Numbered from the stretch's first letter, positions 28,047 through 37,855 are shown. The stretch: DNA of 64,000 nucleotides from Ruegeria sp. TM1040 (GCF_000014065.1 NC_008044.1:581501-645500), one strand, 5' to 3'. Notes: generated from the sequence alone by a model not told the origin. Program-made: numbers and translations.

Positions 28047-31001
28047 ATGACGACTGCATCCCGGGTTGTGGCCGTCCTCGGCCCAACCAACACAGGCAAG
28101 ACCCACTACGCGATTGATCGTATGCTCGGCTATCGAACCGGGGTCATGGGGTTTCCGCTGCGTCTGCTTGCGCGTGAGGTCTATGACAAGATCGTCAAGC
28201 TGCGCGGCCCGTCGGTGGTTGCGCTGGTCACCGGCGAAGAGCGTATTGTCCCGCCCCGGGCGCAGTATTGGATCTGCACCGTTGAAGCCATGCCAGAAGG
28301 TATGGGCTGCGATTTCCTTGCGATCGACGAAATCCAGCTCTGTGCCGACCCGGAACGCGGTCATGTGTTTACGGACCGCCTGTTGCGGTCGCGTGGGATG
28401 AAAGAGACGCTGTTTCTGGGGGCTGATACCATGCGCGGGCCAATCGCCGCGCTGGTGCCGGGCGTTGAATTTGTCCGTCGCGAGCGAATGTCAGAACTGG
28501 TCTATGCCGGTTCCAAGAAGATCTCCCGCATGCCGCCACGCACCGCCATCGTGGGCTTCAGCGTCGACAGCGTCTATGCCATTGCAGAGCTGATCCGCCG
28601 TCAAAAAGGCGGTGCTGCGGTGGTAATGGGAGCCCTGTCGCCAAGAACTCGCAACGCGCAGGTCGCGCTCTACCAAAATGGCGAGGTGGATTATCTCGTG
28701 GCCACGGACGCGATTGGCATGGGGCTCAATCTCGACGTCGATCACGTCGCCTTCTCGGCGACCTCCAAATTCGACGGCCGCCGGATGCGCCCGCTAGCCC
28801 CCAATGAGCTGGCACAGATCGCCGGACGCGCGGGGCGCGGGATGAGCCATGGCAGCTTTGGTGTCACTGGCGATGCACGCCCGCTCGAGGAGGGCGTGGC
28901 GCAGGCGATCATGGACCACCGCTTTACGCCGCTGCAAAAGCTGAACTGGCGCTCTGCCGATCTACGTTTTGGCTCGATCGACGCCCTGATCCATTCGCTT
29001 GAGGCCAGCCCGAACCATGAGGTTCTGCTGAAGGCGCGCGAGGCCGATGATCTGATGGTGCTGAAATCGCTGGCCCAGGACGGCGCCATTCGGGATCGCG
29101 CCACGGATGCGGCGTCTGTGCGCCTGTTGTGGGATGTCTGCCGAATTCCGGACTTTCGGGGCATCAGCCATGCCGAGCACGCTTCGCTCCTGAGTGGCAT
29201 ATACGGCTACCTGCACCAAGGTGGTGTGGTCCCGGATGATTGGTTTGCGCGGCAAATTCGTCGTATTGATCGAACCGAAGGCGATATTGACACATTGTCG
29301 AAACGCTTGGCGTTTATTCGCACATGGACCTATGTTGCGCAGCGAAACGGCTGGTTGCGTGACGAAAGTCATTGGCGGGAAGAGACCCGCACTGTAGAAG
29401 ACAGGTTGTCCGACGCTTTGCACGCGCGTCTGACGCAACGATTTGTGGACCGGCGCACATCCGTTTTGTTGCGGCGGCTCAAACAGAAGGAGGCCCTTTT
29501 GGCCGAAGTAAATGACAAGGGTGAAGTGACCGTCGAAGGCGAATTCGTCGGTAAGCTTGAAGGCTTCCGGTTCTCACCGGACAAAACCGCGCAAGGCGCT
29601 GAAGCAAAGGCACTGAAGTCTGCGTCCTTGCAAGCGCTGGCGCCGCAGTACCACCTGCGCGCGGACCGGTTCTACAACGCCCCCGATACTGAAATTGATT
29701 TCACCGATCAGGGTGGCCTGATGTGGGGTGAGCATGCGGTTGGCAAACTGGTTGCCGGTGCCGATGCGCTGTCCCCGCAGATCGAGGTTTTTGTCGATGA
29801 GACCGCAGGCCCGGATGTGGCCCAGAAGGTCGAGCGCCGCCTGCAGCATTTCATCTCGCGCAAGGTTCAGGCCCTTTTTGAGCCCCTTATCGCCCTGCAA
29901 AAGGACGAAGCCCTCACCGGGCTTGCCCGTGGGTTTGCGTTCCGCATGGTCGAAGCGCTGGGCATTCTTCCGCGCGCGGGCGTGGCGCAGGAAGTCAAGG
30001 ACCTGGATCAGGATGCGCGTGGCGCGCTGCGCAAACATGGCATCCGCTTTGGCCAGTTCACGATCTTTATGCCCGCCCTGCTGAAGCCCGCTCCGACGCG
30101 TCTGCGTCTGTTGTTGTGGTCGCTGGCGAACGGCCTGCAGGAATTCCCCGAGGCACCGCCTCCGGGACTGGTGACTGTGCCGTCCATGCCCGAAGCGCCT
30201 GAGGGCTATGACACGATGGCCGGCTATCGTGCGGCGGGTCAACGGATGATTCGCATCGATATGCTGGAACGCCTGGCCGATCTGCTGCGAAATGAGGACA
30301 GCCGCGGAGGCTTTGAAGCCAAACCCGACATGCTGTCGATCACCGGCATGACGCTTGAGCAGTTCGCCGACCTGATGCAGGGCCTCGGCTATCGTGCAGA
30401 GAAAGGCGAACGCGCCAAGGTCAAGGCGGTCGACGCAGTTGTGACCGAAGGCGGAACGCCTGCAGCGGATCAGCCTGTGATGGATGCAGCTGCCGACGCT
30501 GAGAACACCCCGGCCGCAGCACCTGCTGAGACCACGCCCGATGAGGCAGCCGCGGATGTGCTCGCAGGCACCTCGGAGATCGTGGACGAGGGTGTCGCGC
30601 CAGTGGCAGCCGGGCCCGCCGAGAGCTCTGCGGACGAGCCGATTGCAGAGACTGCTGAGGCGGAGACCGCTGTCGGTGCTGCAGCGGACGCAACCGTTGA
30701 AGAGCCCGAGATCGAGGTGTTCTACACCTTCACATGGGGCCGCAACACGCGTCAGGGCAACGCAGGCCGTGGCCAGCGTCGCGGCGAAGGCCGGGGGCCC
30801 AAGGCCGATGGTGCCGGACGTGGCAAGCCGCGCGGTGGCAAGCCTCAGGGCAAGCCCGGTGGTAAAAAGGGCGGCCGCCCGGATCGCGGCGGCGACAAGG
30901 GGAGCAAGACCTACTCTGCGCGTCCTCCGAAGAAAGAAAAGCAGATCGACCCCGACAATCCCTTTGCCGCAGCTCTCATGGGGCTGAAGCAGGGCGATTG
31001 A
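28047..31001 (+). CDS. SUV3-like superfamily 2 RNA helicase
   Basis: Protein of 984 residues. Motif I is GPTNTGKTH near residue 12, motif II is DEIQ near 92, and the C-terminal helicase motifs include ATDAIGMGLNLDVDHV and QIAGRAGRG. The architecture matches mitochondrial SUV3, the helicase of the RNA degradosome, and its alphaproteobacterial homologues. Residues about 805-915 are an acidic Ala/Glu linker and the end is a Gly/Arg/Lys-rich RNA-binding-like tail. ATG 28047 matches family N-termini, with GGAG 10 nt upstream; ATG 28026 and GTG 28014 are alternatives. Followed after 7 nt by an S4 RNA-binding gene. Confidence 0.9.
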   Translation: MTTASRVVAVLGPTNTGKTHYAIDRMLGYRTGVMGFPLRLLAREVYDKIVKLRGPSVVALVTGEERIVPPRAQYWICTVEAMPEGMGCDFLAIDEIQLCADPERGHVFTDRLLRSRGMKETLFLGADTMRGPIAALVPGVEFVRRERMSELVYAGSKKISRMPPRTAIVGFSVDSVYAIAELIRRQKGGAAVVMGALSPRTRNAQVALYQNGEVDYLVATDAIGMGLNLDVDHVAFSATSKFDGRRMRPLAPNELAQIAGRAGRGMSHGSFGVTGDARPLEEGVAQAIMDHRFTPLQKLNWRSADLRFGSIDALIHSLEASPNHEVLLKAREADDLMVLKSLAQDGAIRDRATDAASVRLLWDVCRIPDFRGISHAEHASLLSGIYGYLHQGGVVPDDWFARQIRRIDRTEGDIDTLSKRLAFIRTWTYVAQRNGWLRDESHWREETRTVEDRLSDALHARLTQRFVDRRTSVLLRRLKQKEALLAEVNDKGEVTVEGEFVGKLEGFRFSPDKTAQGAEAKALKSASLQALAPQYHLRADRFYNAPDTEIDFTDQGGLMWGEHAVGKLVAGADALSPQIEVFVDETAGPDVAQKVERRLQHFISRKVQALFEPLIALQKDEALTGLARGFAFRMVEALGILPRAGVAQEVKDLDQDARGALRKHGIRFGQFTIFMPALLKPAPTRLRLLLWSLANGLQEFPEAPPPGLVTVPSMPEAPEGYDTMAGYRAAGQRMIRIDMLERLADLLRNEDSRGGFEAKPDMLSITGMTLEQFADLMQGLGYRAEKGERAKVKAVDAVVTEGGTPAADQPVMDAAADAENTPAAAPAETTPDEAAADVLAGTSEIVDEGVAPVAAGPAESSADEPIAETAEAETAVGAAADATVEEPEIEVFYTFTWGRNTRQGNAGRGQRRGEGRGPKADGAGRGKPRGGKPQGKPGGKKGGRPDRGGDKGSKTYSARPPKKEKQIDPDNPFAAALMGLKQGD

Positions 31002-31008
31002 ACCTGAC

Positions 31009-31383
31009 ATGAGCGATCACGCGGACAAGATGCGGGTCGACAAATGGCTGTGGCACGCGCGGTTTTTCAAAACCCGCTCTCTCGCGGCCAAGCAAGTCGG
31101 CGCAGGTCATGTCCGCGTGAATGGCTCCAAGGCTGCAAAGCCCTCTCAGAACGTCTCCATTGGGGACGTTTTGACCTTTCCGCAGGGGCATCAGGTGCGC
31201 GTTGTGCGCATCACCTCCCTTTCGGAGCGGCGTGGACCAGCAACCGAGGCTCAAACGCTGTACTTTGATATGACGGAGAAGCAGGACAAACCGCCTGCCA
31301 ATCCCAAATACGAAGGAAAAGGTCGCCCGGATAAGAAAGAGCGCAGGGCGCTTGGTCTTACTCGCGTCTGGGACGGGCATTGA
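31009..31383 (+). CDS. S4-domain RNA-binding protein (Hsp15-like)
   Basis: Protein of 124 residues. The S4 domain spans about residues 8-70 (MRVDKWLWHARFFKTRSLAA, then GHVRVNG and IGDVLTF), followed by a basic tail (GKGRPDKKERRALG). This matches the HslR/Hsp15 family, which in E. coli rescues stalled 50S subunits carrying nascent chains. Only 7 nt after the SUV3-like helicase, so co-transcription and a shared RNA or ribosome role are likely. Confidence 0.9.
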   Translation: MSDHADKMRVDKWLWHARFFKTRSLAAKQVGAGHVRVNGSKAAKPSQNVSIGDVLTFPQGHQVRVVRITSLSERRGPATEAQTLYFDMTEKQDKPPANPKYEGKGRPDKKERRALGLTRVWDGH

Positions 31384-31450
31384 CGGCTTGAAGCCGCTGC
31401 CCATGTAGATTAGCTACTCCCCAGACACTTGAAACGGGATCCAAGCCAAG

Positions 31451-31789
31451 ATGACCTACGTCGTTACGGACAATTGTATTGCCTGCAAGTACACCGATTG
31501 CGTCGAGGTGTGCCCGGTTGACTGTTTCTACGAGGGTGAGAACACCTTGGTGATCCATCCCGATGAATGCATCGATTGCGGCGTATGTGAGCCGGAATGC
31601 CCTGCCGACGCGATTCGTCCGGACACAGAGCCGGATATGGACCAGTGGGTGGAATTCAACCGTAAGTACGCCGAGCTGTGGCCGGTTATCGTCTCCAAGA
31701 AAGACCCGATGCCGGGTCATGAGGAGCGCGATGGCGAAGAGGGCAAGCTCGAGAAATACTTCTCCGAAGCACCCGGAGAAGGTGGTTAA
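31451..31789 (+). CDS. fdxA: 7Fe ferredoxin (FdxA type)
   Basis: Protein of 112 residues. Two cluster motifs are visible: the first with [18 protein letters not shown] and the second [12 protein letters not shown], which in this family hold one [3Fe-4S] and one [4Fe-4S] cluster. The C-terminal extension (residues about 60-112) is typical of proteobacterial seven-iron ferredoxins. The redox partner is not known. It is separated from the S4 gene by 67 nt and ends at its own terminator. Confidence 0.94.
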   Translation: MTYVVTDNCIACKYTDCVEVCPVDCFYEGENTLVIHPDECIDCGVCEPECPADAIRPDTEPDMDQWVEFNRKYAELWPVIVSKKDPMPGHEERDGEEGKLEKYFSEAPGEGG

Positions 31790-31844
31790 GACGCCGCTGT
31801 GAGCGCGAAATTCGCGTGAAACGCGGCCTGTGACGTCAGATTGA

Positions 31845-31876
31845 CGTGCGCTCCGTCTTTCGGAGGGCACGTTTTT
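31845..31876 (+). terminator. Rho-independent terminator of fdxA
   Basis: Stem CGTGC-g-CTCCG (31845-31855) with CGGAG-g-GCACG (31861-31871), one internal G-G mismatch, loop TCTTT, then TTTTT (31872-31876). A TATATT box at 31881-31886 directly downstream may belong to the carD promoter. A smaller palindrome, CGCGAA-A-TTCGCG, is at 31804-31816. Confidence 0.75.
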
Positions 31877-32066
31877 GTGCTATATTCTTAGGATGTAATG
31901 CAACACGTAGAATACCGCCTGCCGTGATGATCCTGAAAAAACGGGTCTCTTGGTGGGTTTTCTGCGCCAAACCGACAGCCGGCGCGCATACTCCGTATGC
32001 CGCATGGGCCCTCTTTGGCGTGGCCTAAACGGCATGATTGCCGTGTCATCGCGAGGAAAGACCTGT

Positions 32067-32576
32067 ATGACCAAATCGAAGAAGCTCGAATTCCGCCCCA
32101 ATGATTTCATTGTATACCCAGCCCATGGCGTTGGGCAGATCATTTCGATCGAGGAGCAGGAAGTGGCCGGCTACAAGCTGGAGCTTTTCGTAATCACCTT
32201 TGAAAAAGACAAGATGACCCTGCGCGTGCCGACGCATAAGGCCATCGACATCGGCATGCGTTCGCTGTCTTCCCCTGATGTGATCAATCAGGCGATGAAG
32301 ACGCTGAAAGGCAAGGCCAAGGTCAAGCGCGCCATGTGGTCGCGTCGGGCACAGGAATACGAACAGAAGATCAATTCCGGCGATCTGATCTCCATTGCCG
32401 AAGTGGTGCGCGACCTGCACCGTACCGATGATCAGCGCGAGCAGAGCTATTCCGAGCGTCAGTTGTATGAAGCCGCGCTCGAGCGTCTGACCCGCGAAGT
32501 TGCGGCCGTGTCCGGTGGCGACGAAATCGCGGCGGCCAAGCAGGTTGATGAGGTCCTGACCTCCCGCGCTGCCTGA
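32067..32576 (+). CDS. CarD-family transcriptional regulator (CdnL-like)
   Basis: Protein of 169 residues. The N-terminal RNA polymerase interaction domain (FRPNDFIVYPAHGVGQIISI, shared with Mfd) is at residues 8-65 and an all-helical DNA-binding domain follows. CarD/CdnL proteins bind the RNAP beta subunit and stabilise promoter open complexes, in alphaproteobacteria influencing housekeeping and rRNA transcription. ATG 32067 gives the family N-terminus; the frame is open upstream to 31950 but that part is untranslated leader. It ends at a strong terminator. Confidence 0.92.
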   Translation: MTKSKKLEFRPNDFIVYPAHGVGQIISIEEQEVAGYKLELFVITFEKDKMTLRVPTHKAIDIGMRSLSSPDVINQAMKTLKGKAKVKRAMWSRRAQEYEQKINSGDLISIAEVVRDLHRTDDQREQSYSERQLYEAALERLTREVAAVSGGDEIAAAKQVDEVLTSRAA

Positions 32577-32596
32577 TCTTTCCGGATCCCAATATC

Positions 32597-32625
32597 AAAG
32601 GCCGCCCGATTGGGCGGCCTTTTTT
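32597..32625 (+). terminator. Rho-independent terminator of carD
   Basis: Perfect arms AAAGGCCGCCC (32597-32607) and GGGCGGCCTTT (32612-32622), loop GATT, six-T run. The convergent cobS gene ends 18 nt further on and may use it in reverse. Confidence 0.93.
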
Positions 32626-32642
32626 GATGCGAGAGGGGCCTT

Positions 32643-33395
32643 TCAGAGAAGCGCGAGCAATGTGAGACCAAGTGCGATTTCGCTGAGTTGCTGCGTGGCG
32701 CCCAGAACGTCTCCGGTCTGCCCGCCGATTTTTGTCATTGCAAGCTGACGCAAGCCGAGCAGCAAGGGCCCCAGAACCAGTGCCGCCCAGATCACGCTGC
32801 CGCCGGTACTGAGGAACCCCACAACCAGCGCGATCAGGAGCCCCACAAGGGTCGCTGGCCAGGCTGGACGGCCAACTGACTGCGACAGGCCTCGCCCGCG
32901 CGCGTTGGGCATGCTGGCCATCATCACGGGCATCGCTGCGCGGCTCAGTGATGCAAGCGCCATCAGGCACCAGATGTCCCCCGCCTCAAAGAGTGCGGCC
33001 AGAATGCTCCAGCGCAGTCCCAATCCAAAGAGCAGTGCCAACACACCATAGGTGCCAATATGGCTGTCCTTCATGATCTCCAGACGCCGCTTGGGGTCAA
33101 AGCCGCCCCAGAACCCATCCGCCATATCTGCGAGACCGTCTTCATGCATGGCGCCGCTCACAAGAACCTGTGTCGCAAGCGCAATTCCGGCGGCCACGAA
33201 GGGCGGACACCAGATCAACGCCACGGCGCCTGCAAAAATTGACACCACCCCCACGACGGCCCCAACCAGGGGGAAGGCCCAGACTGCAGCCGCTTGGCGT
33301 GCAAAAACCTCTTTGGAGAGATGCGGCAGCGGCAGGCGGGTCAGCAAGACCAGCGCGAGCAGCAAATCAATGGGCTTGAAGTCGTTTTTTCGCAT
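32643..33395 (-). CDS. cobS: Adenosylcobinamide-GDP ribazoletransferase
   Basis: Integral membrane enzyme of 250 residues joining adenosylcobinamide-GDP and alpha-ribazole in the last steps of cobalamin synthesis. The motif HEDGLADMADGFWGG (near residue 83) and RRLEIMKDSHIGTYG are diagnostic, with several hydrophobic helices through the protein. Divergent from cobT, which supplies alpha-ribazole phosphate, with 101 nt between them. Confidence 0.94.
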   Translation of the reverse strand: MRKNDFKPIDLLLALVLLTRLPLPHLSKEVFARQAAAVWAFPLVGAVVGVVSIFAGAVALIWCPPFVAAGIALATQVLVSGAMHEDGLADMADGFWGGFDPKRRLEIMKDSHIGTYGVLALLFGLGLRWSILAALFEAGDIWCLMALASLSRAAMPVMMASMPNARGRGLSQSVGRPAWPATLVGLLIALVVGFLSTGGSVIWAALVLGPLLLGLRQLAMTKIGGQTGDVLGATQQLSEIALGLTLLALL

Positions 33396-33496
33396 GTCGA
33401 TGCCTCTGGTGGGGCTTCTCGGCAGGGGGCGAGAGCGGTAAACAGTCCTGACATCGCTTTACCTTTGCGGTGCAGTAGGACGCAACGAGGCTTTTT

Positions 33497-34507
33497 ATGC
33501 TGCCAGACCTGACGACGCTTTCTGATTTCCGTAATGCTCTGGCGCAAGCGCCCGGCGCCGATGCTGACGCGCGCGCGGCCTGCGAGGACCGGAACGGGCA
33601 ATTGACCAAACCGCCTGGGGCGCTGGGGCAGCTTGAAGAGATCGCGATCTGGTACGGCAGTTGGCGTGGAACGGCGCGTCCCGAAGTGCGCGCGCCGCAA
33701 GTCATTGTCTTTGCCGGAAACCATGGCGTCACCGCGCGTGGGGTCTCGGCCTTTCCGGCCGAGGTCACGGTGCAGATGGTTGCCAATTTCAAGGCAGGCG
33801 GCGCGGCGATCAACCAGTTGGCCCAGCTCGCTGATGCGCGCATGGATGTCCATGCGCTGGAGCTGGATCGCCCGACGGCTGATTTCACGCAGGGCCCCGC
33901 GATGAGCGAGGAAGACCTGCTGGCCGCGCTGCGCACTGGCTGGAATGCGGTCGATCCGGCGAGCGATGTGCTCGTGGTGGGCGAAATGGGGATCGGGAAC
34001 ACGACCTCTGCGGCTGCGATCTGCCATGCGCTTTATGGCGGTGAGCCGGGTGATTGGACGGGCAGGGGCACCGGCGTTGACGACGAGGGCCTTGCCCTGA
34101 AGACGGCTGTTATCGCCGAGGCGGTCGCGCTGCACGGCAGCCGCGACGGGTTGGAGGTTCTGCGTTGCCTTGGCGGGCGTGAGATCGCAGCAATGGCCGG
34201 GGCGATCGCTGCGGCGCGAGTGCTGCGCATTCCGGTTATTCTGGATGGGTTCATCTGCTGTGCCGCTGCGGCCTCTCTGGCGCGCCTGCACGATCAGGCG
34301 TTGGATCACGCTGTCGCAGGCCATCAAAGCGCCGAGGGCGGTCATCAGGCATTGCTGGCGAGACTGGGCAAGGCACCGCTGCTGTCGCTGGGGCTGCGCC
34401 TTGGAGAGGGCTCTGGGGCGGCACTTGCAATCCAAGTGCTCAAAGGTGCGCTGGCCTGTCATAGTGGCATGGCCACCTTTGCCGAAGCCGGAGTATCGGA
34501 CGGCTGA
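33497..34507 (+). CDS. cobT: Nicotinate-nucleotide-dimethylbenzimidazole phosphoribosyltransferase
   Basis: Protein of 336 residues making alpha-ribazole phosphate for the lower ligand of cobalamin. Diagnostic segments are [44 protein letters not shown] and the C-terminal AEAGVSDG bearing the catalytic Glu region. GAGG lies about 6 nt before the ATG. Pairs functionally with cobS. The 101-nt spacer is too short for a cobalamin riboswitch and none is seen. Confidence 0.95.
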   Translation: MLPDLTTLSDFRNALAQAPGADADARAACEDRNGQLTKPPGALGQLEEIAIWYGSWRGTARPEVRAPQVIVFAGNHGVTARGVSAFPAEVTVQMVANFKAGGAAINQLAQLADARMDVHALELDRPTADFTQGPAMSEEDLLAALRTGWNAVDPASDVLVVGEMGIGNTTSAAAICHALYGGEPGDWTGRGTGVDDEGLALKTAVIAEAVALHGSRDGLEVLRCLGGREIAAMAGAIAAARVLRIPVILDGFICCAAAASLARLHDQALDHAVAGHQSAEGGHQALLARLGKAPLLSLGLRLGEGSGAALAIQVLKGALACHSGMATFAEAGVSDG

Positions 34508-34533
34508 CCCCGCACAGGGGATCAGCCTCGCGC

Positions 34534-36411
34534 TCAGGCGCGGTGTTTGATGTGGTCTTCAGCTAGCGACAGCAGCGCCGTTTCCAGGTCTTTTTCCAGC
34601 TCTCTCGCGCGTTTGATATAGGCCGGGTTCTCGCTTGCGGGAGTGCCCGGAATCCAATGCCCTGCGAGCTCTCGGATGGTGTGGCGATCATGCGCGTAAA
34701 AGGTCTGTTCGGCCTGTGCCGCCTCATACTCGCTTAGTCCGATATTCTCGAGCACATAGCGACCGGCCCGCAGCGAGCTGTCGAACATTTCGCGCACGAT
34801 ATCATTGGCCCCCGCTTTATAAAGCTCAAACACATGGTTGCGATCATAGGCGCGGGCGACAATATGGATGTCTGGATAGTTCCGCCGGGCGTAAGTCACG
34901 AGTTTTGTGGCGCTTTCCTGATCGTCGAGCGCGACAACCAGCACTTTTGCCTTGCTGATGCCAGCCGCTTTCAGCAGCTCTGGACGGGTTGGATCCCCGA
35001 GGAAACTCTTGACCCCAAAGCGGCGCATCAGCTGTACCGCCTTCATGTCGCTGTCCAAAAGAACGGTCTTGAAGCCACTCGCATTCACAAGGCGATGCAC
35101 GATCTGACCAAAACGCCCGATCCCGGCGATGATCACTGTGCCTTCTTCGTCAATCTCGTCGGGCGTATGTTCGACTTGGGCGTCCTTCATCCGCTTGGAT
35201 AGGATTTCGTAGAGGATGAACAAAAGCGGCGTGATCAACATCGTCAGCGCGATGACCAGCAGCAGTTTCTCCGACAGATCGGCCGTAACCACATTCAGCT
35301 GAAGCGAGAACGCCAGCAGCACAAAGCCAAATTCACCGGCCTGCGCCAGCCCGAGGGTGAAGAGCCAATGATTGCGCCCTCTCAGTCCGAAGGCCCTGCC
35401 GACGAAATACAAAACCGCGCCCTTTGCGAAAATCACGAGCAAGGCGAGACCGATCACATCCCCGGGCTCGGCTAGGAACAAGCGATAGTTGATACCTGCT
35501 CCGACGGTGATGAAGAATAGCCCCAACAGGAGCCCTTTGAAGGGTTCGAGGTCGCTCTCCAGCTCGTGGCGGAACTCGCTGTTCGCGAGCACAACACCGG
35601 CGAGAAAGGCGCCCAACGCCGGGGACAACCCGACCAAGGTCATCAGGAAGGAAATTCCAACAACGATCAGAAGGGCCAGTGCCGTATACATCTCGCGCAG
35701 GTTGGAGGCGTGAATGAAGCGAAACACCGGACGGGTCAGATAGACGCCCGCCAGAATCACGAAGGCGATGGCGCCGATTGTCGTCAGGGTGACGGCCCAG
35801 CCAGGCAGCCCTTCTACGAGCGAGAGCGAGTGGTGTCCCGCGCCATGCGCTTCTTCTGCGCGCACGATGGAGCCATCCTCGGACAGGGATAGTGCATGTT
35901 GTGTCGCCAACAGCGGCAGCAGAGCCAGGATCGGAATGACTGCAATGTCCTGGGTGAGCAAGACAGAGAAGGTCGCTCTGCCCCCTCCAGTGCGCGTCAG
36001 CCCTTTTTCCGAAAGCGTTTGCAGCACGATGGCTGTTGATGACAGCGAGAGCGCCAGCCCGACGGCAAGGCCCACTTGCCAGCTGTGGCCAAAAAAGATC
36101 GCAGCCCCCGCAAGGAGTGCGGTTGAAGCGGTGATTTGTAACCCACCGAGTCCGATCAAGTGGTGTCGCATCGCCCAGAGCGCGCGCGGGTCGAGCTCGA
36201 GGCCGATCAGAAACAGCATCATCACGACGCCAAACTCGGCAAAATGCTGGAGTTCCTCGGCTTCCGCCCCGACAAGACCCAAGATCGGACCGATGATGAT
36301 GCCCGCGGCGAGGTATCCGAGCACCGACCCCAAACCCAACCGGGCGGCGATGGGTACGGCGATCACGGCGGCGGCGAGGTAGATTGAGGCCTGAGAGAGA
36401 AAACTATCCAT
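34534..36411 (-). CDS. CPA2-family cation:proton antiporter with RCK domain (KefB/KefC-like)
   Basis: Protein of 625 residues. About 12-13 membrane helices occupy residues 1-385 (YLAAGIIIGPILG, GLALSLSSTAIVLQTLSEKG, SPALGAFLAGVVLANSEFRHEL). A TrkA-N/RCK nucleotide-binding domain follows from about residue 405 (IIAGIGRFGQIVHRLVNASG, then LLDSDMKA), then a short C-terminal helix region. It resembles glutathione-gated K+ efflux systems, but no KefF/G ancillary gene is adjacent, so gating and the ion carried are open. Confidence 0.9.
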   Translation of the reverse strand: MDSFLSQASIYLAAAVIAVPIAARLGLGSVLGYLAAGIIIGPILGLVGAEAEELQHFAEFGVVMMLFLIGLELDPRALWAMRHHLIGLGGLQITASTALLAGAAIFFGHSWQVGLAVGLALSLSSTAIVLQTLSEKGLTRTGGGRATFSVLLTQDIAVIPILALLPLLATQHALSLSEDGSIVRAEEAHGAGHHSLSLVEGLPGWAVTLTTIGAIAFVILAGVYLTRPVFRFIHASNLREMYTALALLIVVGISFLMTLVGLSPALGAFLAGVVLANSEFRHELESDLEPFKGLLLGLFFITVGAGINYRLFLAEPGDVIGLALLVIFAKGAVLYFVGRAFGLRGRNHWLFTLGLAQAGEFGFVLLAFSLQLNVVTADLSEKLLLVIALTMLITPLLFILYEILSKRMKDAQVEHTPDEIDEEGTVIIAGIGRFGQIVHRLVNASGFKTVLLDSDMKAVQLMRRFGVKSFLGDPTRPELLKAAGISKAKVLVVALDDQESATKLVTYARRNYPDIHIVARAYDRNHVFELYKAGANDIVREMFDSSLRAGRYVLENIGLSEYEAAQAEQTFYAHDRHTIRELAGHWIPGTPASENPAYIKRARELEKDLETALLSLAEDHIKHRA

Positions 36412-36485
36412 AAGAGAATATTGCCAACTTTTTACGAGATGGCAAAGAGATAGGCTGACTCGGGCCCCTCTGTCACGATCAGGTT

Positions 36486-36516
36486 AAAAAAAGCGGCAGC
36501 TCGAGAGAGCCGCCGC
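36486..36516 (-). terminator. Rho-independent terminator of the PAS protein gene
   Basis: On the plus strand seven A residues (36486-36492) precede the stem GCGGC-A-GCTC (36493-36502) / GAGC-C-GCCGC (36507-36516), with one mismatch and a four-base loop. On the minus strand this reads as stem-loop plus T7, 52 nt after the PAS gene stop. Confidence 0.85.
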
Positions 36517-36568
36517 ATTTGCGGTATCTGTGGGCCTGCGGGGAGCGCTGACCGATTTTGGGCATGAG

Positions 36569-37792
36569 TTACTCGCCCTCGAGCGAGCGAATTTCCTCTC
36601 CGAGTTTTGCGATATGTTCCAACCGTTCCGAAATGCGTTCCTGAAAGGCACCAAGCTGATCGATAATGTCAGAAAGGGTTTCGCCAGAGGAGGGCAGGCG
36701 CGCACTCTCGATTTTACAGAGGACGCGTGTGGAGCTCAGGCCCAGAAAGTGACGATGCATGACCTGGCACGCATTGATGATCCGCACGGCTTCGATGTCT
36801 ACCTCCGCCATGCCTTTCTGGGCGTGTCCGGCCTGTTGTTTGACCAGATCCGCAAGGCGGCGGCGCTCTTCTTCCATGTCGACATCGCCCAGATCACGCC
36901 GTTCCTTTTGCAGCTGGGTGTCGCATTCCATCAGGATTCGGGTCATGCCCGCAATAAAGAGGCTGGAGTTCACGGAGTGCTTTACGGTGGCAAAGTTGGT
37001 GTTTTCGCCCATCACGTTGCGCTCAAACCAATCCGACATTTCGCGCGACATAGCGCCATAGTTCTGGGACAGCACCGTCACCGGACCGCCCGAAGGCTCA
37101 ATCCGGGAGGCGATGACACGCAGGTTATGCGGAATCGTGTGCATGGCTTCGAAGTCTTTCACAAGACCATGGGTTTCATCGAGAAGCTTTTCCGCATTGC
37201 GCAGCATTTCACGCAGTTCCGAAATCTGCGGATCCACCTTGCGACCCAGGCCCAAATCGCGCGAAATGAGTTCCTCGGCGAGGGCATGCGATGCAAAATG
37301 CTGATAGTCGTCAAAGCCCTTTTCGTGAACCCAGTCGAGCATGATCTGAGCGCTTTCCTCGGCGGATAGATCACCCTCTTGTTCGGCTTTGACAATCTTG
37401 GCGTAGAGCGTCTGGATCTCGGCAAAAAGCTTGCTGCTTGGCTTTATACGTGCGGACAGATAGCCGTCGCCACAGGGAACAACAGTTGCAAAAACCCAGT
37501 AGTGCAGCCCATCCTTGGACTTGTTCTTTACATATGCACCAACGGTTTTTCCGGATTTCAGCATTTCCCAGAAGAGGTAGAATAACCCTTTGGGCGTGTC
37601 GGCATGGCGCACCAGTTTGTGGGGCGCTCCGATAATCTCTTCCCATTCGTAATGTGCAACCCGTTGGAAGACGTAGTTGCAGGACAGAATGACTCCACGC
37701 TCATCGGTACGCGAGAAAAAGACCTCGTTTAGTTCGAAAGGGGCTGCGCCGCTGCTCGGGCGGGTTTCAATGCGGCGATCGACAAAGGACAC
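36569..37792 (-). CDS. Aer-like PAS domain protein without a methyl-accepting domain
   Basis: Protein of 407 residues. Residues about 20-115 form a PAS domain closely like the FAD-binding PAS of the aerotaxis receptor Aer: EEIIGAPHKLVRHADTPKG and VKNKSKDGLHYWVFATVVP. No transmembrane segment, HAMP or MCP signalling hairpin follows; the rest is helical with charged heptad-like stretches (around residues 190-240 and 290-330). A soluble redox or energy sensor is plausible. It has its own terminator and no obvious operon partner. Output is unknown. Confidence 0.78.
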   Translation of the reverse strand: MSFVDRRIETRPSSGAAPFELNEVFFSRTDERGVILSCNYVFQRVAHYEWEEIIGAPHKLVRHADTPKGLFYLFWEMLKSGKTVGAYVKNKSKDGLHYWVFATVVPCGDGYLSARIKPSSKLFAEIQTLYAKIVKAEQEGDLSAEESAQIMLDWVHEKGFDDYQHFASHALAEELISRDLGLGRKVDPQISELREMLRNAEKLLDETHGLVKDFEAMHTIPHNLRVIASRIEPSGGPVTVLSQNYGAMSREMSDWFERNVMGENTNFATVKHSVNSSLFIAGMTRILMECDTQLQKERRDLGDVDMEEERRRLADLVKQQAGHAQKGMAEVDIEAVRIINACQVMHRHFLGLSSTRVLCKIESARLPSSGETLSDIIDQLGAFQERISERLEHIAKLGEEIRSLEGE

Positions 37793-37855
37793 GAAAGCGA
37801 TTCCATCTGATGATTTGTTTCAAGCCAACCTACCTGTCCAGTGGTTCACACATCC

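Noticed and set aside
33396-33496. Cobalamin riboswitch between cobS and cobT
   Set aside because: The spacer is only 101 nt and lacks a B12-box-like sequence.
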